Shown: positions 9,378 to 17,738 of the stretch, piece by piece
Layout: each line of letters starts with the position of its first letter
How positions within the stretch are numbered: the stretch's first letter is position 1
Assembly (NCBI RefSeq): GCF_005869845.1
Contig: NZ_VAWF01000003.1
Coordinates: 372,001-436,000 of the forward strand
Length of the DNA stretch: 64,000 bases
Origin: Fodinibius saliphilus
GTDB taxonomy: Bacteria > Bacteroidota > Rhodothermia > Balneolales > Balneolaceae
Direction: 5' to 3'
Notes under the pieces: generated by a model
The model's database searches: none
Seen by the model: the letters and a program-made list of their open reading frames with translations, nothing else
Told to the model about the DNA's origin: nothing
Made by a program: the position numbers and the translations under genes

Positions 9378-11255
9378 TTAGAGATCTATAGTACTACTTG
9401 ATCCCTTATTATTATTTTTGGTAAATGTAATAAGAATAGAGGTATCGTTATTTGGCTGAATATCAATGGTAGCGTCTAATTGCTGAATAAGAGTTTGGAT
9501 AAGCGTATAGCTGGTTTCCTGATTTTCTGAAAACGCATTGGACAAAATATTATCGAAAGCATTAACTGCCAATATAACTTTACGATCTTCAATTGTTAGA
9601 GAAATGCCTAGTATTTGTTCTTTCGACCCTTCTTCTGCATTGTCATATGCAATGGTGATAAGTTCACTTATAATAAGTCCACAGGGAATGGCTTGGTTAA
9701 TATTTAGTTTCACCTCACCAATATTTAAATCAAAGGAGATATTGGTCGATGATTCATCATAAATTTTTTGTGTAGAACTTATAATCTTAGAGACAAATCC
9801 TTTAAAAGGGAGAGTGCTAAGATCTTCCGTGTTGTAAAGAATCTCGTGAACAGTAGCCATCGATTGAATCCGAAGCTGACTACTTCTCAATACTTGTTGC
9901 ACCTGTTTATTGCCGGTTGTAAACTCTTCCAGTTGCAACAAGCTTAAAATTACAGCCAGGTTATTTTTTACCCGGTGGTGGATTTCCTTCAATAATACTT
10001 CTTTTTCGCTAAGAGAATTTTTCAATTGTTCTTGATACTCTTTTAGTTCAGAAATATCTAATCCGGTACCTATCATGTACGTGTTTGCATCTCTCGTAAA
10101 GGGTACGGCGCTAAGTAGGAATGGAATTTTATTGTTGTCGGCCGTGAGTAATTCTGTTTCAAGTGTGACTGGTGTACCGCTAAATAACCGTTCTATTTTA
10201 GTCTGTACATACTGCTTATGCTCCTCGGGAAAAAAGTCCAGAGGATCAGAATAAGCGATCTGTTGATCATTAAGCTTGGTGACTTTAGTAACCATATCGT
10301 TCCATCGAAGGGGATTCTGATTTTCATCAAACATAAAAAACATCGTCGGCAGGCTATTGATAATTTCGTTACTCAGCCTTTTTTCATTTTTTAGTTTTTG
10401 TTGCGCTTTTTGACGTTGGGTTATATCACGTGCTGTCATAAACCACTTTCCGTTATGTAAAGAGAAAGTATGTTCAAGGTATAAGATGCTCCCATCTTTG
10501 CGTTTAACGGGAGCCGTAAAAGAACTAGATGTTTTCTCTTTCTGTTTCAAAAAACTTAAAATCTCGGATCGCATCTCTTTGTCTGCAATACGATTTCCGA
10601 ACGGTTTGCCAATAAAATCTTCTTTGTTACCGCCTATTTCATTGAAAGCCTCAGAATTGACTTCCAGGATATGCAAAGTCTCCGAATCTATGATAGCTTG
10701 AATATCGGAAGAGTTTTTGATGAAAATATCTGCTTTTCTAAGCTCTTTATTCTGTTTCTCCAGCTGTTTTTTATTCTTTATAAGCTCAAGCTGTGAGACA
10801 GCTTCTTTAGCTAATAATTTCAACATCCTTTCTTGTTCATCAGATAATGTTCGGGGCCTGTTATCGATTACACAGATAGCCCCCAGGTTATACCCATTCT
10901 CAGTACATAAGGGAACCCCGGCATAAAAACGGATGTTTGGTTCTGTCTTTACATAGGGGCTATTACGAAAACGCTCATCCGTTTTCGCATCCTCAACAAT
11001 CATAAAGTCTGACTCTTCAATAGTGTATTGACAAAAGCTTGATTCTCGTGAGATAGTATCAATATTCCATCCCTGGCTGGATTTTGTAATCTGGTACTTC
11101 GCATCCAATAGGTTGATTAGTGAAATTGGAGTCTCACAAATACATGAAGCCAGTTCAGTAAGGTGGTCTAGTTGATCTTGGATATCTTCGGTAAGAATAT
11201 CATATGAAGCTAATTCTTGAAGTCGCTTTTTTTCGGAAGTGGAAAGTGAACTCAT
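9378..11255 (-). CDS. GAF-PAS2 sensor histidine kinase paralogue with degenerate ATPase domain
   Basis: This is a paralogue of the kinase that follows it. I chose the ATG at 11255 because MSSLSTSEKKRLQELASYDI aligns with the start of the paralogue, while the 42 upstream in-frame residues are hydrophobic and unmatched. Order: GAF, two PAS modules, HisKA_2 box EIHHRVKNNLAVILSLLQLE with an intact phospho-acceptor His, and a HATPase-like tail. Compared with the paralogue the tail has lost its nucleotide-binding residues: N-box TNAY is TIAY, G1 DNSKG is replaced by a stretch with A and I at the Asp and Gly positions, and the G2 Gly is Ser. It may therefore not autophosphorylate and could act as a dimer partner or scaffold. 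The frame is intact, so this is not a decayed pseudogene. Confidence 0.9.
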   Translation of the reverse strand: MSSLSTSEKKRLQELASYDILTEDIQDQLDHLTELASCICETPISLINLLDAKYQITKSSQGWNIDTISRESSFCQYTIEESDFMIVEDAKTDERFRNSPYVKTEPNIRFYAGVPLCTENGYNLGAICVIDNRPRTLSDEQERMLKLLAKEAVSQLELIKNKKQLEKQNKELRKADIFIKNSSDIQAIIDSETLHILEVNSEAFNEIGGNKEDFIGKPFGNRIADKEMRSEILSFLKQKEKTSSSFTAPVKRKDGSILYLEHTFSLHNGKWFMTARDITQRQKAQQKLKNEKRLSNEIINSLPTMFFMFDENQNPLRWNDMVTKVTKLNDQQIAYSDPLDFFPEEHKQYVQTKIERLFSGTPVTLETELLTADNNKIPFLLSAVPFTRDANTYMIGTGLDISELKEYQEQLKNSLSEKEVLLKEIHHRVKNNLAVILSLLQLEEFTTGNKQVQQVLRSSQLRIQSMATVHEILYNTEDLSTLPFKGFVSKIISSTQKIYDESSTNISFDLNIGEVKLNINQAIPCGLIISELITIAYDNAEEGSKEQILGISLTIEDRKVILAVNAFDNILSNAFSENQETSYTLIQTLIQQLDATIDIQPNNDTSILITFTKNNNKGSSSTIDL

Positions 11256-11459
11256 ATCTGTCTGAACTATTTTAGGATACACAGCTTTTGGCACTAAAAA
11301 AGATAGTAAGTAATAGCAGAAGAGATAAGTGCGTGATACAGGGTTAAAAGGCAGTTCGGTACTTATTGACTTACTGTTCAAACAGTATCTGGACTAAGAG
11401 TATAATAATCAATATGACTGTGTTATCATTCAGTAAAACTTTGCCGAATAGTTCTGTTA

Positions 11460-12815
11460 TTATATCGATCGTTCTTTGAAATGAGTATGTCCTTTAACAT
11501 CGTATTGACTCATGCCGTGGTCTACAGTATCTAACCCAAAGCGATTGTTGAGGTAATCCATGGCTTGATGTAGTCGTTGTAGGCGCGGGTTTTCCTGGAA
11601 AAAAAGTTCCATTTGTGTAGTCATGTTCAATTCTGTAGTACCTAGGATAATAGCTCTAAACTTTTTTCCCCGCTTTTTACAATAAAAAAGTATGGGCATC
11701 ACTTTTTGCAGGCAGTTACGGAGGACATAATCATCAAGGTTCGTTAATCCCGGTGCACGAAAAGTGAAAGAAAATCCATCTTTTTGAGGCCCCTGGAAAC
11801 GGACATTACCGAAAAATTTATCAGACTTTTTGCCATACCCGCGCAGGCGGTAGCAGACCTGCTTGGTAGCTTTGGCAAACTCCCCGGCAACCTTCCATGG
11901 GTCATCGGTCCAGGTAGAGAAGGTATGCCCATAGGATACGCGCTCCGGAACGTATTCGCTGTCGTCGCTGACAATGGCACGATCTTTCCCGGCTGCTGTT
12001 CGCCAAAGCATTTTTCCGAAGTATTGTCCAAATAACTTTTGGAAGAGCGGATATCCTTTATCAACAGCATCTCCAATAGTTGATACGCCTCGTGATTTTA
12101 GCTTTTCATATCGCCGACGACCAATACCCCACACCTCATCCAGTGATATGGGCCAGATCCGATTTTCTATCTCATCTTGTTGCGTTATGACGGTAAGGCC
12201 ATCTGGCTTATCGATATCGGAGGCCAGTTTGGAATAGGTTTTTGAAGTAGATATGCCGACGCTGCACTTAAGTTGTGTCTCGTTCAGGATCGCTTCTTTT
12301 ATATTCCAGCCGAATTCCAGTAGCTCATCCCGAGGGTCGTCTTTTTTCCAGGTAATATCCATAAAAAATTCATCCATGCTGTAGGCTTCTACATCCGGCG
12401 AAAAAGTATCAAGTACTTTTTTTATTCGTTTGCTATAAGCTCGATACTTCTCGTAATCTACTTGTTTAAAAATGATATAGGGACAGAGTTTATAGGCTTC
12501 CAGGGCACTCATCGCGGTTTTTACGCCTAATGCACGCGCTTCATACGAGCTTGTTGCGACAATTCCCTTAACAGTGCCATCTTCTTTACGCCAGCCGCCC
12601 ACGGCCACTGGCATACCATAGAGATTGTAACAGAGCTGCTCAACTTGCGCATAGAAGGCGTTCATATCGATATGAACATAAAGCCGCGGCTTATTTCCGG
12701 GATGTTGCATATCAGCTGCTACGGTCTGGTAGCGCGTAATATTATGCACGTTTTTACTTAGCTGGTACTTCCCCGGATCGGGCAGGCTAGGCGGAAGATT
12801 ATTTTGCAGATCCAT
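11460..12815 (-). CDS. Y-family translesion DNA polymerase (DinB/UmuC type)
   Basis: This error-prone Y-family polymerase copies damaged templates. The start chosen is the ATG at 12815 (MDLQNN...). The open frame extends 50 codons further upstream, but that part would run through the palindromic operator. Catalytic signatures are VHIDMNAFYAQVE (first metal-binding Asp), VATSSYEARALGVKTAM and YSMDEFFMDIT (acidic pair of the palm). A helix-hairpin-helix thumb follows (LDEVWGIGRRRYEKL), then the little-finger domain. The start lies 33 bp from an 18-bp palindrome, and a LexA-like repressor is encoded about 0.5 kb away, so SOS control is likely. No UmuD-like gene is adjacent unless the LexA-like protein also serves that role. 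Confidence 0.9.
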   Translation of the reverse strand: MDLQNNLPPSLPDPGKYQLSKNVHNITRYQTVAADMQHPGNKPRLYVHIDMNAFYAQVEQLCYNLYGMPVAVGGWRKEDGTVKGIVATSSYEARALGVKTAMSALEAYKLCPYIIFKQVDYEKYRAYSKRIKKVLDTFSPDVEAYSMDEFFMDITWKKDDPRDELLEFGWNIKEAILNETQLKCSVGISTSKTYSKLASDIDKPDGLTVITQQDEIENRIWPISLDEVWGIGRRRYEKLKSRGVSTIGDAVDKGYPLFQKLFGQYFGKMLWRTAAGKDRAIVSDDSEYVPERVSYGHTFSTWTDDPWKVAGEFAKATKQVCYRLRGYGKKSDKFFGNVRFQGPQKDGFSFTFRAPGLTNLDDYVLRNCLQKVMPILFYCKKRGKKFRAIILGTTELNMTTQMELFFQENPRLQRLHQAMDYLNNRFGLDTVDHGMSQYDVKGHTHFKERSI

Positions 12816-12847
12816 GTTGACAATGAGTCTATCAATGATGTAAATTA

Positions 12848-12865
12848 TATGTACATACGTACATA
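12848..12865. promoter_or_regulatory. Candidate SOS operator (palindrome) between polymerase and the divergent gene
   Basis: The sequence TATGTAC-ATAC-GTACATA forms perfect 7-bp inverted arms. It sits almost midway between two divergent start codons, 32 bp from the polymerase ATG and 36 bp from the ATG at 12902. A related element with TGTAC/GTACA arms and a 5-bp spacer precedes the LexA-like gene (14002-14016). Binding is inferred. Confidence 0.65.
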
Positions 12866-12901
12866 ATATAAATTTAGTCAATAGAATGAAAGGTGTGAGT
12901 A

Positions 12902-13210
12902 ATGGGGGACAGCCCAAAAAAACAAAATGAGCCGGAACCGTTAATCGTGATAACAACGGTAGCATCCTTTGCGGATACGAAGCGAGGCATTAGCCGGCGA
13001 TTGGAGCCGGTCAAGATACTGCGCCAAAATGGGCAGGTGCATAAGGTTCAGAAAATACGAAAGTGCCATGAAGAACCGGTAGGGCATGGACATAAGCAGA
13101 TTCATATTACCCTGCAAACCGATGACGATCGCTATCTGGATATCGTTTTTGATACGCGTAAGGTTGGGTGGTATCTTGTCTATGAAGAGGCGGGTATGCT
13201 GCTCAGGTGA
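12902..13210 (+). CDS. Uncharacterised 102-residue protein, probably SOS-linked
   Basis: I do not recognise a named family. The protein is soluble and mostly beta/alpha in pattern, without signal peptide or membrane segment. It has a strongly basic middle (DTKRGISRRLEPVKILRQNG, then KIRKCHEE) and an acidic, aromatic C-terminal half (DDDRYLDIVFDTRKVGWYLV). The ATG at 12902 is the first in-frame ATG, preceded by a purine-rich AAAGGTGTGAG. It is divergently transcribed from the polymerase gene across a shared palindrome and lies 130 bp from the convergent LexA-like gene. This suggests a DNA-damage role such as a polymerase accessory or nucleic-acid binder. That is inference from position only. 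Confidence 0.72.
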   Translation: MGDSPKKQNEPEPLIVITTVASFADTKRGISRRLEPVKILRQNGQVHKVQKIRKCHEEPVGHGHKQIHITLQTDDDRYLDIVFDTRKVGWYLVYEEAGMLLR

Positions 13211-13340
13211 ACAGTGGCAGTTACCAGTTGATCTAGTGTAAAATATAAAGTACCACCAGATGACGAATAATCGTCGCCCGGGAACCTCTCACATCTAACC
13301 CTAATTCTCCCACATCCTGAGCTCTGTATCCTTTTTGGCT

Positions 13341-13979
13341 TTAATACGGTGACTTAAATATGCCTTGTTCGTTCATATGTCCCACATATTTGCCCAAGAT
13401 CCGTACTTCCTCAGCTTCATCTGGCACTATTATAATGTCATCGTATTCAGGGTTAGCCGGCTCCATCCGCAGGCTATTCTCTTCTTTATGGATGCGTTTG
13501 AGCGTAGTTTCATCATTATAAAGTACGGCTCCGATATCACCATCTCGGATCTCCGTTTGAGAAAGCAGTACAAAATCTCCATCTGTAATATCCAGATCTT
13601 TCATACTCATCCCTTTTACGCGCAGTGCAAAAATGTTTTCGGTATTGGGAAAAAGGTACTTAAAAGTAAGTTGCCCCATATCTGATTCAATCGCCTCTTG
13701 CATAGCCCCAGCCGTGATTTCGCCCAAGATAGGAATAGTTGATGCAGGTTTGTTTCCTGGCCAAATATCAAGGGCAGAGGTAAAAGTATAGTTTTCGGAA
13801 CCGTCTTTTTTGAGGTATCCTTTTTTTACCAGCGCACGATGATATTGTACCGAACTGTTCGCTGATTTAAAGTCATTGAGCTCAGCAGCCTCACGGTGAC
13901 TGGGCAGGCGCAAATGCTTCTGGAAAAAAGAAACCAGGCTTTGATAAAATTGCTGCTGTTTGGATGTCAGATTTTCCAT
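13341..13979 (-). CDS. LexA-like S24 family repressor/protease
   Basis: This 212-residue protein has the LexA plan: an N-terminal winged-helix-like DNA-binding part (residues 5-65, LPSHREAAELNDFKSANSSVQYHRALVK), a cleavage site A90-G91 in EITAGAM and an S24 self-cleaving protease domain. The latter has catalytic S125 in VKGMSM and K161 in TTLKRI. It would repress damage-inducible genes and cleave itself when RecA is activated. The 5' region carries a TGTAC-N5-GTACA element 22 bp before the ATG, suggesting autoregulation. The DNA-binding half is divergent from classical LexA, so an equally good label is a LexA/UmuD-type transcriptional regulator partnered with the nearby polymerase. Confidence 0.88.
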   Translation of the reverse strand: MENLTSKQQQFYQSLVSFFQKHLRLPSHREAAELNDFKSANSSVQYHRALVKKGYLKKDGSENYTFTSALDIWPGNKPASTIPILGEITAGAMQEAIESDMGQLTFKYLFPNTENIFALRVKGMSMKDLDITDGDFVLLSQTEIRDGDIGAVLYNDETTLKRIHKEENSLRMEPANPEYDDIIIVPDEAEEVRILGKYVGHMNEQGIFKSPY

Positions 13980-14001
13980 AGTAAAATGGGGTATGTATGT
14001 T

Positions 14002-14016
14002 TGTACATAATGTACA
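14002..14016. promoter_or_regulatory. Candidate LexA-type operator upstream of the repressor gene
   Basis: TGTAC-ATAAT-GTACA gives inverted 5-bp arms 22 bp upstream of the LexA-like start codon, and GTACATAA/GTACATG can also be read as a direct repeat. It resembles the palindrome at 12848-12865 but has a spacer one base longer. This is the expected place for an autoregulatory operator. Confidence 0.6.
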
Positions 14017-14082
14017 TGTTCGGGATATAAATCGAAAATAGGAGGCTATGAGAAATCCGGCAGGTGGGGGAGATAAATAAAA

Positions 14083-14121
14083 AAGCCTTGCTGCTCAATA
14101 ATTTATAGAGCAGCAAGGCTT
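14083..14121 (-). terminator. Rho-independent terminator after tRNA-Leu
   Basis: Perfect 14-bp inverted repeat (14083-14096 with 14108-14121; arm AAGCCTTGCTGCTC) with an 11-nt loop, followed on the minus strand by a run of T. It starts 7 nt past the 3' end of tRNA-Leu. Confidence 0.9.
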
Positions 14122-14127
14122 TACGAG

Positions 14128-14215
14128 TACCCGAGGCCAGACTCGAACTGGCACTGGCATTTAAATACCAATCGGATTTTAAGTCCGACGCGTCTACCAA
14201 TTCCGCCACTCGGGC
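14128..14215 (-). tRNA. tRNA-Leu (anticodon TAA)
   Basis: On the minus strand the 88-nt sequence folds as a class II tRNA: acceptor GCCCGAG/CTCGGGT (first pair G-U), D-arm TGGCGGAATTGGTAGACGC, anticodon loop CTTAAAA with TAA, a long variable arm, and T-loop GTTCGAGTC. The discriminator is A and CCA is not encoded. It reads UUA codons. A strong terminator follows directly. Confidence 0.95.
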
Positions 14216-14489
14216 ATCACTCTTACGATACAATAAGGCGATCGTTTAAGAGACGCTAAATATAAGGTAATCATTTCTACTTATACAACAGAAATTCTAA
14301 GACTTTTTTGAAGCACTACAATACGCATTGATAAATTGTATGCGAGTAGGGATGGCCTGTAAAGTTAATAAGATATCGGGCTTATATTAACTCAAAGGAA
14401 CATCAAGGATTGATATAAAATGTGGAGTTATCCTTGTATTGTGAATGACAATCCCTTAAATTTAGCGCTCTTTGAGAGTAAGACTATTA

Positions 14490-14562
14490 GGGCCCGTAGC
14501 TCAGCGGTTAGAGCAGTCGACTCATAATCGATTGGCCGGCGGTTCAAATCCGTCCGGGCCCA
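14490..14562 (+). tRNA. tRNA with CAT anticodon, most like tRNA-Ile2 (lysidine-modified)
   Basis: The 73-nt cloverleaf has acceptor GGGCCCG/CGGGCCC, D-arm GCTCAGCGGTTAGAGC, anticodon stem TCGAC/ATCGA with loop TCATA, variable region TTGGCC and T-arm GGTTCAAATCC. CCA is not encoded. A CAT anticodon fits tRNA-Met or tRNA-Ile2. The D-arm, anticodon arm and variable loop resemble E. coli Ile2 (GGTTAGAGCAGGCGACTCATAATCGCTTGGTC as recalled) more than elongator Met, so Ile2, needing TilS to read AUA, is favoured. Confidence 0.85.
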
Positions 14563-15156
14563 CTTTTCTTATCTCTAGAGGACTCTTGTGCTACCCATCT
14601 TTTAATACCTATCGTATTTTGGCCCAAAGTTTTAGTCTAGGTATAGAAAGATCCATTTCGGATAACAATACAGGCAGCGTATGCAATTTTGCTAAATATT
14701 TGCCTCGAGCTAGGAAGTAAAATTAGATTTGATATTGCAATTTAAATAAGGACAAAGTATATAAATTAATATTTTGTGTCTGAATAGTCTGAGTCTTCTG
14801 TTTCTTTCGGAGAAGTTGGTTTGAGGCGCGACCTTTCTTTTTTGATGTTAAGATGATCGGGGTTGACTCTATGATTAGCGCGAGTACCTTTGTCTTAACC
14901 ATTGTTAGCTATAAGGGTTTCCCATATTGAAAAATGAAGGTCTCCTAAATTAGAAAAACGCCTGGTTTATGTATGCGTTAAAGAAATAGGCTAAAAAACT
15001 ACTGCCCGTATCCAACGAGAAGTGTCGAGTTGCCTAAGCCATACCTACTGTATTAAACCATCAAGGAAACAAAGGATGATCAATTAGAAAAATATTTCGA
15101 TATTGAGCGACTGCAATAAAAATTTGTAGTATGCGCATAAGTTAATAGGTTCGGGC
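14563..15156. other. 594-bp gap with a possible gene remnant
   Basis: No convincing complete gene. On the minus strand, 14766-14894 is an open stretch of 42 codons bounded by stops and without a start. Its composition is protein-like (NHRVNPDHLNIKKERSRLKP then an acidic Ser/Thr tail), so it may be the decayed end of a lost gene. The rest is AT-rich and must hold the promoter for the potassium transporter genes. No clear hairpin or RNA motif is seen. Confidence 0.35.
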
Positions 15157-17010
15157 ATGAAATTTCCCTACAATTGGAAGCAAAAGTGGATCAGTTTACT
15201 TCGCCGGTGGCGTAACTTTAAAAAAGACGTCAATTTAAATTTTCATTTTTTGCAAGATGATATTTATGAGATTGACAAGGTAGCACATCCTTACTTGCGG
15301 GCATTCAGTATATTGCTTAGTCTGCTGGTGGTGGTCAGCATACTTATTCCCATTGGTTTTGAACTTACTCCCGAACTGGTATATTTAAATAGTCAGATTG
15401 AGGGATGGATCCTGCTTGGCTTTGTTGCTAACTTTGTTCTGCGGTTGGTTTTGACTAGTGATCGGAAAACCTACCTCAAGAAACGCTGGTTCGAAGGTGT
15501 TGTATCACTATTTTCGGTATTTTTATTAATCGATATCGGGATTTCCTCCATCGGTATCATAGACTATCTGTCTGGGGATGCTCCCAACGCCGAGGGAGTA
15601 TTCCTACAGTTACTGAAAGGCTATCTGCTTTTTGTCGTAGTGGTAAAGTTTTTGCAGTATCTGCCGGAATTGCTGGGCCAACAAAAAAATACCGGTCGGT
15701 TTTTAGTATATAGTTTCTTGTCACTTATTGCTGCTGGCACCTTTCTGCTTATGTTGCCCGGAGCTACGCAGAATGGGCAAGGACTTATCTTTATTGATGC
15801 TCTATTTACTTCCACTAGCGCAGTATGCGTAACGGGACTTATTGTTGTTGATACGGCTACCCACTTTACGTTGTTTGGAGAGCTTATCATCCTCACACTG
15901 ATCCAGCTCGGTGGGATAGGTATAATTACTTTTGCCACTTTCCTTTTTTTATTTATTAGTGGGGGACTGGGAGTTGGCCAGATGAATACGTTAAGGGATG
16001 TAGTGGGGGAGAGCAACACCAGCTTAGTTACAGCTACATTAAAACGAGTAGTGGGATTCACATTTGTTGTCGAGGCTATAGGAGCTATTGGGTATTATGT
16101 TAGCTGGGACGTCTCTTTTCCAAGCCATGGTCAGCGTATATTGTTCTCAATATTTCATGCCATCTCAGCCTTTTGTAACGCAGGCTTTTCACTGTTTACT
16201 AACAGTTTGGCAGATGGTCCGAATGCCACCAGTTGGGCCATTAACATCACCACTATGACTTTAATTGTGCTGGGAGGACTGGGGTTCACCGTTATTTGGG
16301 AGATGATTCGGAGAAGAACAGACCGCTCCCGATGGCGCCGCCGGCTTTCTATTCATACCCGAACGGTGCTTACAACTACGGCCGTACTTATTGTAGCCGG
16401 AACCCTGCTTGTTTTAGCCATGGAGTGGAATCATACGCTGGCCGACTTCGCTTGGGGAAAGAAGATTATGGTTTCGCTGTTTCAAAGCATCACCACGCGA
16501 ACTGCTGGTTTTAATACAATTGATATAGGGGCTATAGGTATAACAGCAACACTGGTTATGCTTACCCTTATGTTTATCGGGGGATCACCGGCGTCGACTG
16601 CAGGTGGGATAAAAACGACAACTTTTGCAGTGGTAATGCGGTCTATTGTGATGACGGTACGTGGATATGATAAAATGGAAATGTTCAGGCGAACGGTGCC
16701 CAATCGCGTAATTTTTCGGGCTATGACCGTGATTTTATTAGCTGCTTCTTGTATTAGCGTAAGTACAGTTTTGTTAACGTTGGTGGAAAATCACTCATTT
16801 ATGGATCTGTTCTTCGAAGAAGTATCAGCCTTTGCCACGGTTGGACTTACCCGGGGAATTACCGGCGATCTCACATCTTGGGGTAAGTTTATTATTGTGG
16901 TTTCTATGTTTTTAGGCAGAGTGGGAATACTCACCTTTATGGCTGCTTTTGCAACCAAAGTGGATACCAATAAATATAAGTATCCAGAAGAAAATATTAT
17001 GGTATCTTAA
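15157..17010 (+). CDS. TrkH/KtrB family potassium uptake channel subunit
   Basis: This 617-residue membrane protein is the pore subunit of a Trk/Ktr potassium uptake system. The four P-loop filters of the family are visible: SAVCVTGL (near 222), SAFCNAGFS (near 337), TTRTAGFN (near 446) and SAFATVGLT (near 556), each with the K+-selective Gly. It is longer than the usual 450-500 residues because of an N-terminal extension of about 130 residues with roughly three extra hydrophobic segments before the TrkH core. The companion regulatory subunit follows 24 bp downstream. Uptake of K+ is the first osmotic response in salt-exposed bacteria, which suits a halophile. The role of the extension is unknown. 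Confidence 0.93.
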   Translation: MKFPYNWKQKWISLLRRWRNFKKDVNLNFHFLQDDIYEIDKVAHPYLRAFSILLSLLVVVSILIPIGFELTPELVYLNSQIEGWILLGFVANFVLRLVLTSDRKTYLKKRWFEGVVSLFSVFLLIDIGISSIGIIDYLSGDAPNAEGVFLQLLKGYLLFVVVVKFLQYLPELLGQQKNTGRFLVYSFLSLIAAGTFLLMLPGATQNGQGLIFIDALFTSTSAVCVTGLIVVDTATHFTLFGELIILTLIQLGGIGIITFATFLFLFISGGLGVGQMNTLRDVVGESNTSLVTATLKRVVGFTFVVEAIGAIGYYVSWDVSFPSHGQRILFSIFHAISAFCNAGFSLFTNSLADGPNATSWAINITTMTLIVLGGLGFTVIWEMIRRRTDRSRWRRRLSIHTRTVLTTTAVLIVAGTLLVLAMEWNHTLADFAWGKKIMVSLFQSITTRTAGFNTIDIGAIGITATLVMLTLMFIGGSPASTAGGIKTTTFAVVMRSIVMTVRGYDKMEMFRRTVPNRVIFRAMTVILLAASCISVSTVLLTLVENHSFMDLFFEEVSAFATVGLTRGITGDLTSWGKFIIVVSMFLGRVGILTFMAAFATKVDTNKYKYPEENIMVS

Positions 17011-17034
17011 TTCAAATGAATAACGATTTTTATC

Positions 17035-17736
17035 ATGAAACGACGAAATGAACTGCATTTTGCAATTATTGGCATTGGGGCTTTTGGCAGTGCGTTGGCC
17101 AAAAAGCTTTCTGAGGAAGGTGCCTATGTCATCGCTATTGACAACATTATGGAGCATATCGACCAAGTTAAAGAATATGTCTCTGATGCCATCTGCTTTG
17201 ATGCGACGGACCCTGAGCTGCTGGAAAGCCACGGTATTACTAACGTTGATGTTGCCATTATTGCCATTGGTGAACGGTTCGAACCTGTGGCACTCATTGC
17301 TATGCACTTGCTCAACTCTGGAGTGGAAGAGGTCTATGGTCGGGCAGGAACCCTGATCCAAGAGCAGATTTTAGAACAGATTGGTATTACTGATGTTATC
17401 CATCCCGAACGTCAGGTTGCTGAGCGCATGGGGGTATCTCTGGTACGCCGGGGCATGTCGGATGTCTTTGATATTGGAGAAGGTCTTGCGATGTTTGAAG
17501 TAGAAGCCCCGGATGCGATGGTTGGATATACCTTGAAAGAGCTTGAAATTCGCAAGCGCTATGAACTCAACTTAATCACAATCAAAAGATCACAAAAGTT
17601 GGAAGGGGAAATTGGACCTGAGGAACAGTATAAACCCATAGGTATCTTGCGCGGGTCCACGAAGATAAAAAAGGGGGATCGGTTTTTACTGGTCGGACGC
17701 AAAGAAGATGTCGATAAGCTGCTTGAAACGAATTAA
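17035..17736 (+). CDS. TrkA/KtrA family potassium uptake regulator (RCK domains)
   Basis: This 233-residue cytoplasmic gating subunit carries an RCK_N Rossmann domain at residues 5-130 with nucleotide loop GIGAFGSALAKKL and an acidic strand end IAID for ribose contact. An RCK_C domain follows at about 145-230 (FEVEAPDAMVGYTLKELEIR, ending GDRFLLVGRKEDVDKL). Such proteins form a ring on the TrkH/KtrB pore and gate it in response to ATP/ADP or NAD(H). A single RCK pair indicates the KtrA-type arrangement rather than the doubled E. coli TrkA. It is co-transcribed with the pore gene and ends 2 bp from the convergent permease gene. Confidence 0.93.
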   Translation: MKRRNELHFAIIGIGAFGSALAKKLSEEGAYVIAIDNIMEHIDQVKEYVSDAICFDATDPELLESHGITNVDVAIIAIGERFEPVALIAMHLLNSGVEEVYGRAGTLIQEQILEQIGITDVIHPERQVAERMGVSLVRRGMSDVFDIGEGLAMFEVEAPDAMVGYTLKELEIRKRYELNLITIKRSQKLEGEIGPEEQYKPIGILRGSTKIKKGDRFLLVGRKEDVDKLLETN

Positions 17737-17738
17737 GC

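Noticed and set aside
11256-11381. 42-residue hydrophobic N-terminal extension of the second soluble kinase
   Set aside because: It does not align with the paralogue, and the internal ATG at 11255 matches the paralogue start exactly.
12816-12965. 50-residue upstream extension of the Y-family polymerase
   Set aside because: It would translate through the palindromic operator and overlap the divergent gene, and the family start is at 12815.
14472-14720. Open reading frame covering the CAT-anticodon tRNA
   Set aside because: It runs through a clear tRNA cloverleaf and its translation has no protein-like features.
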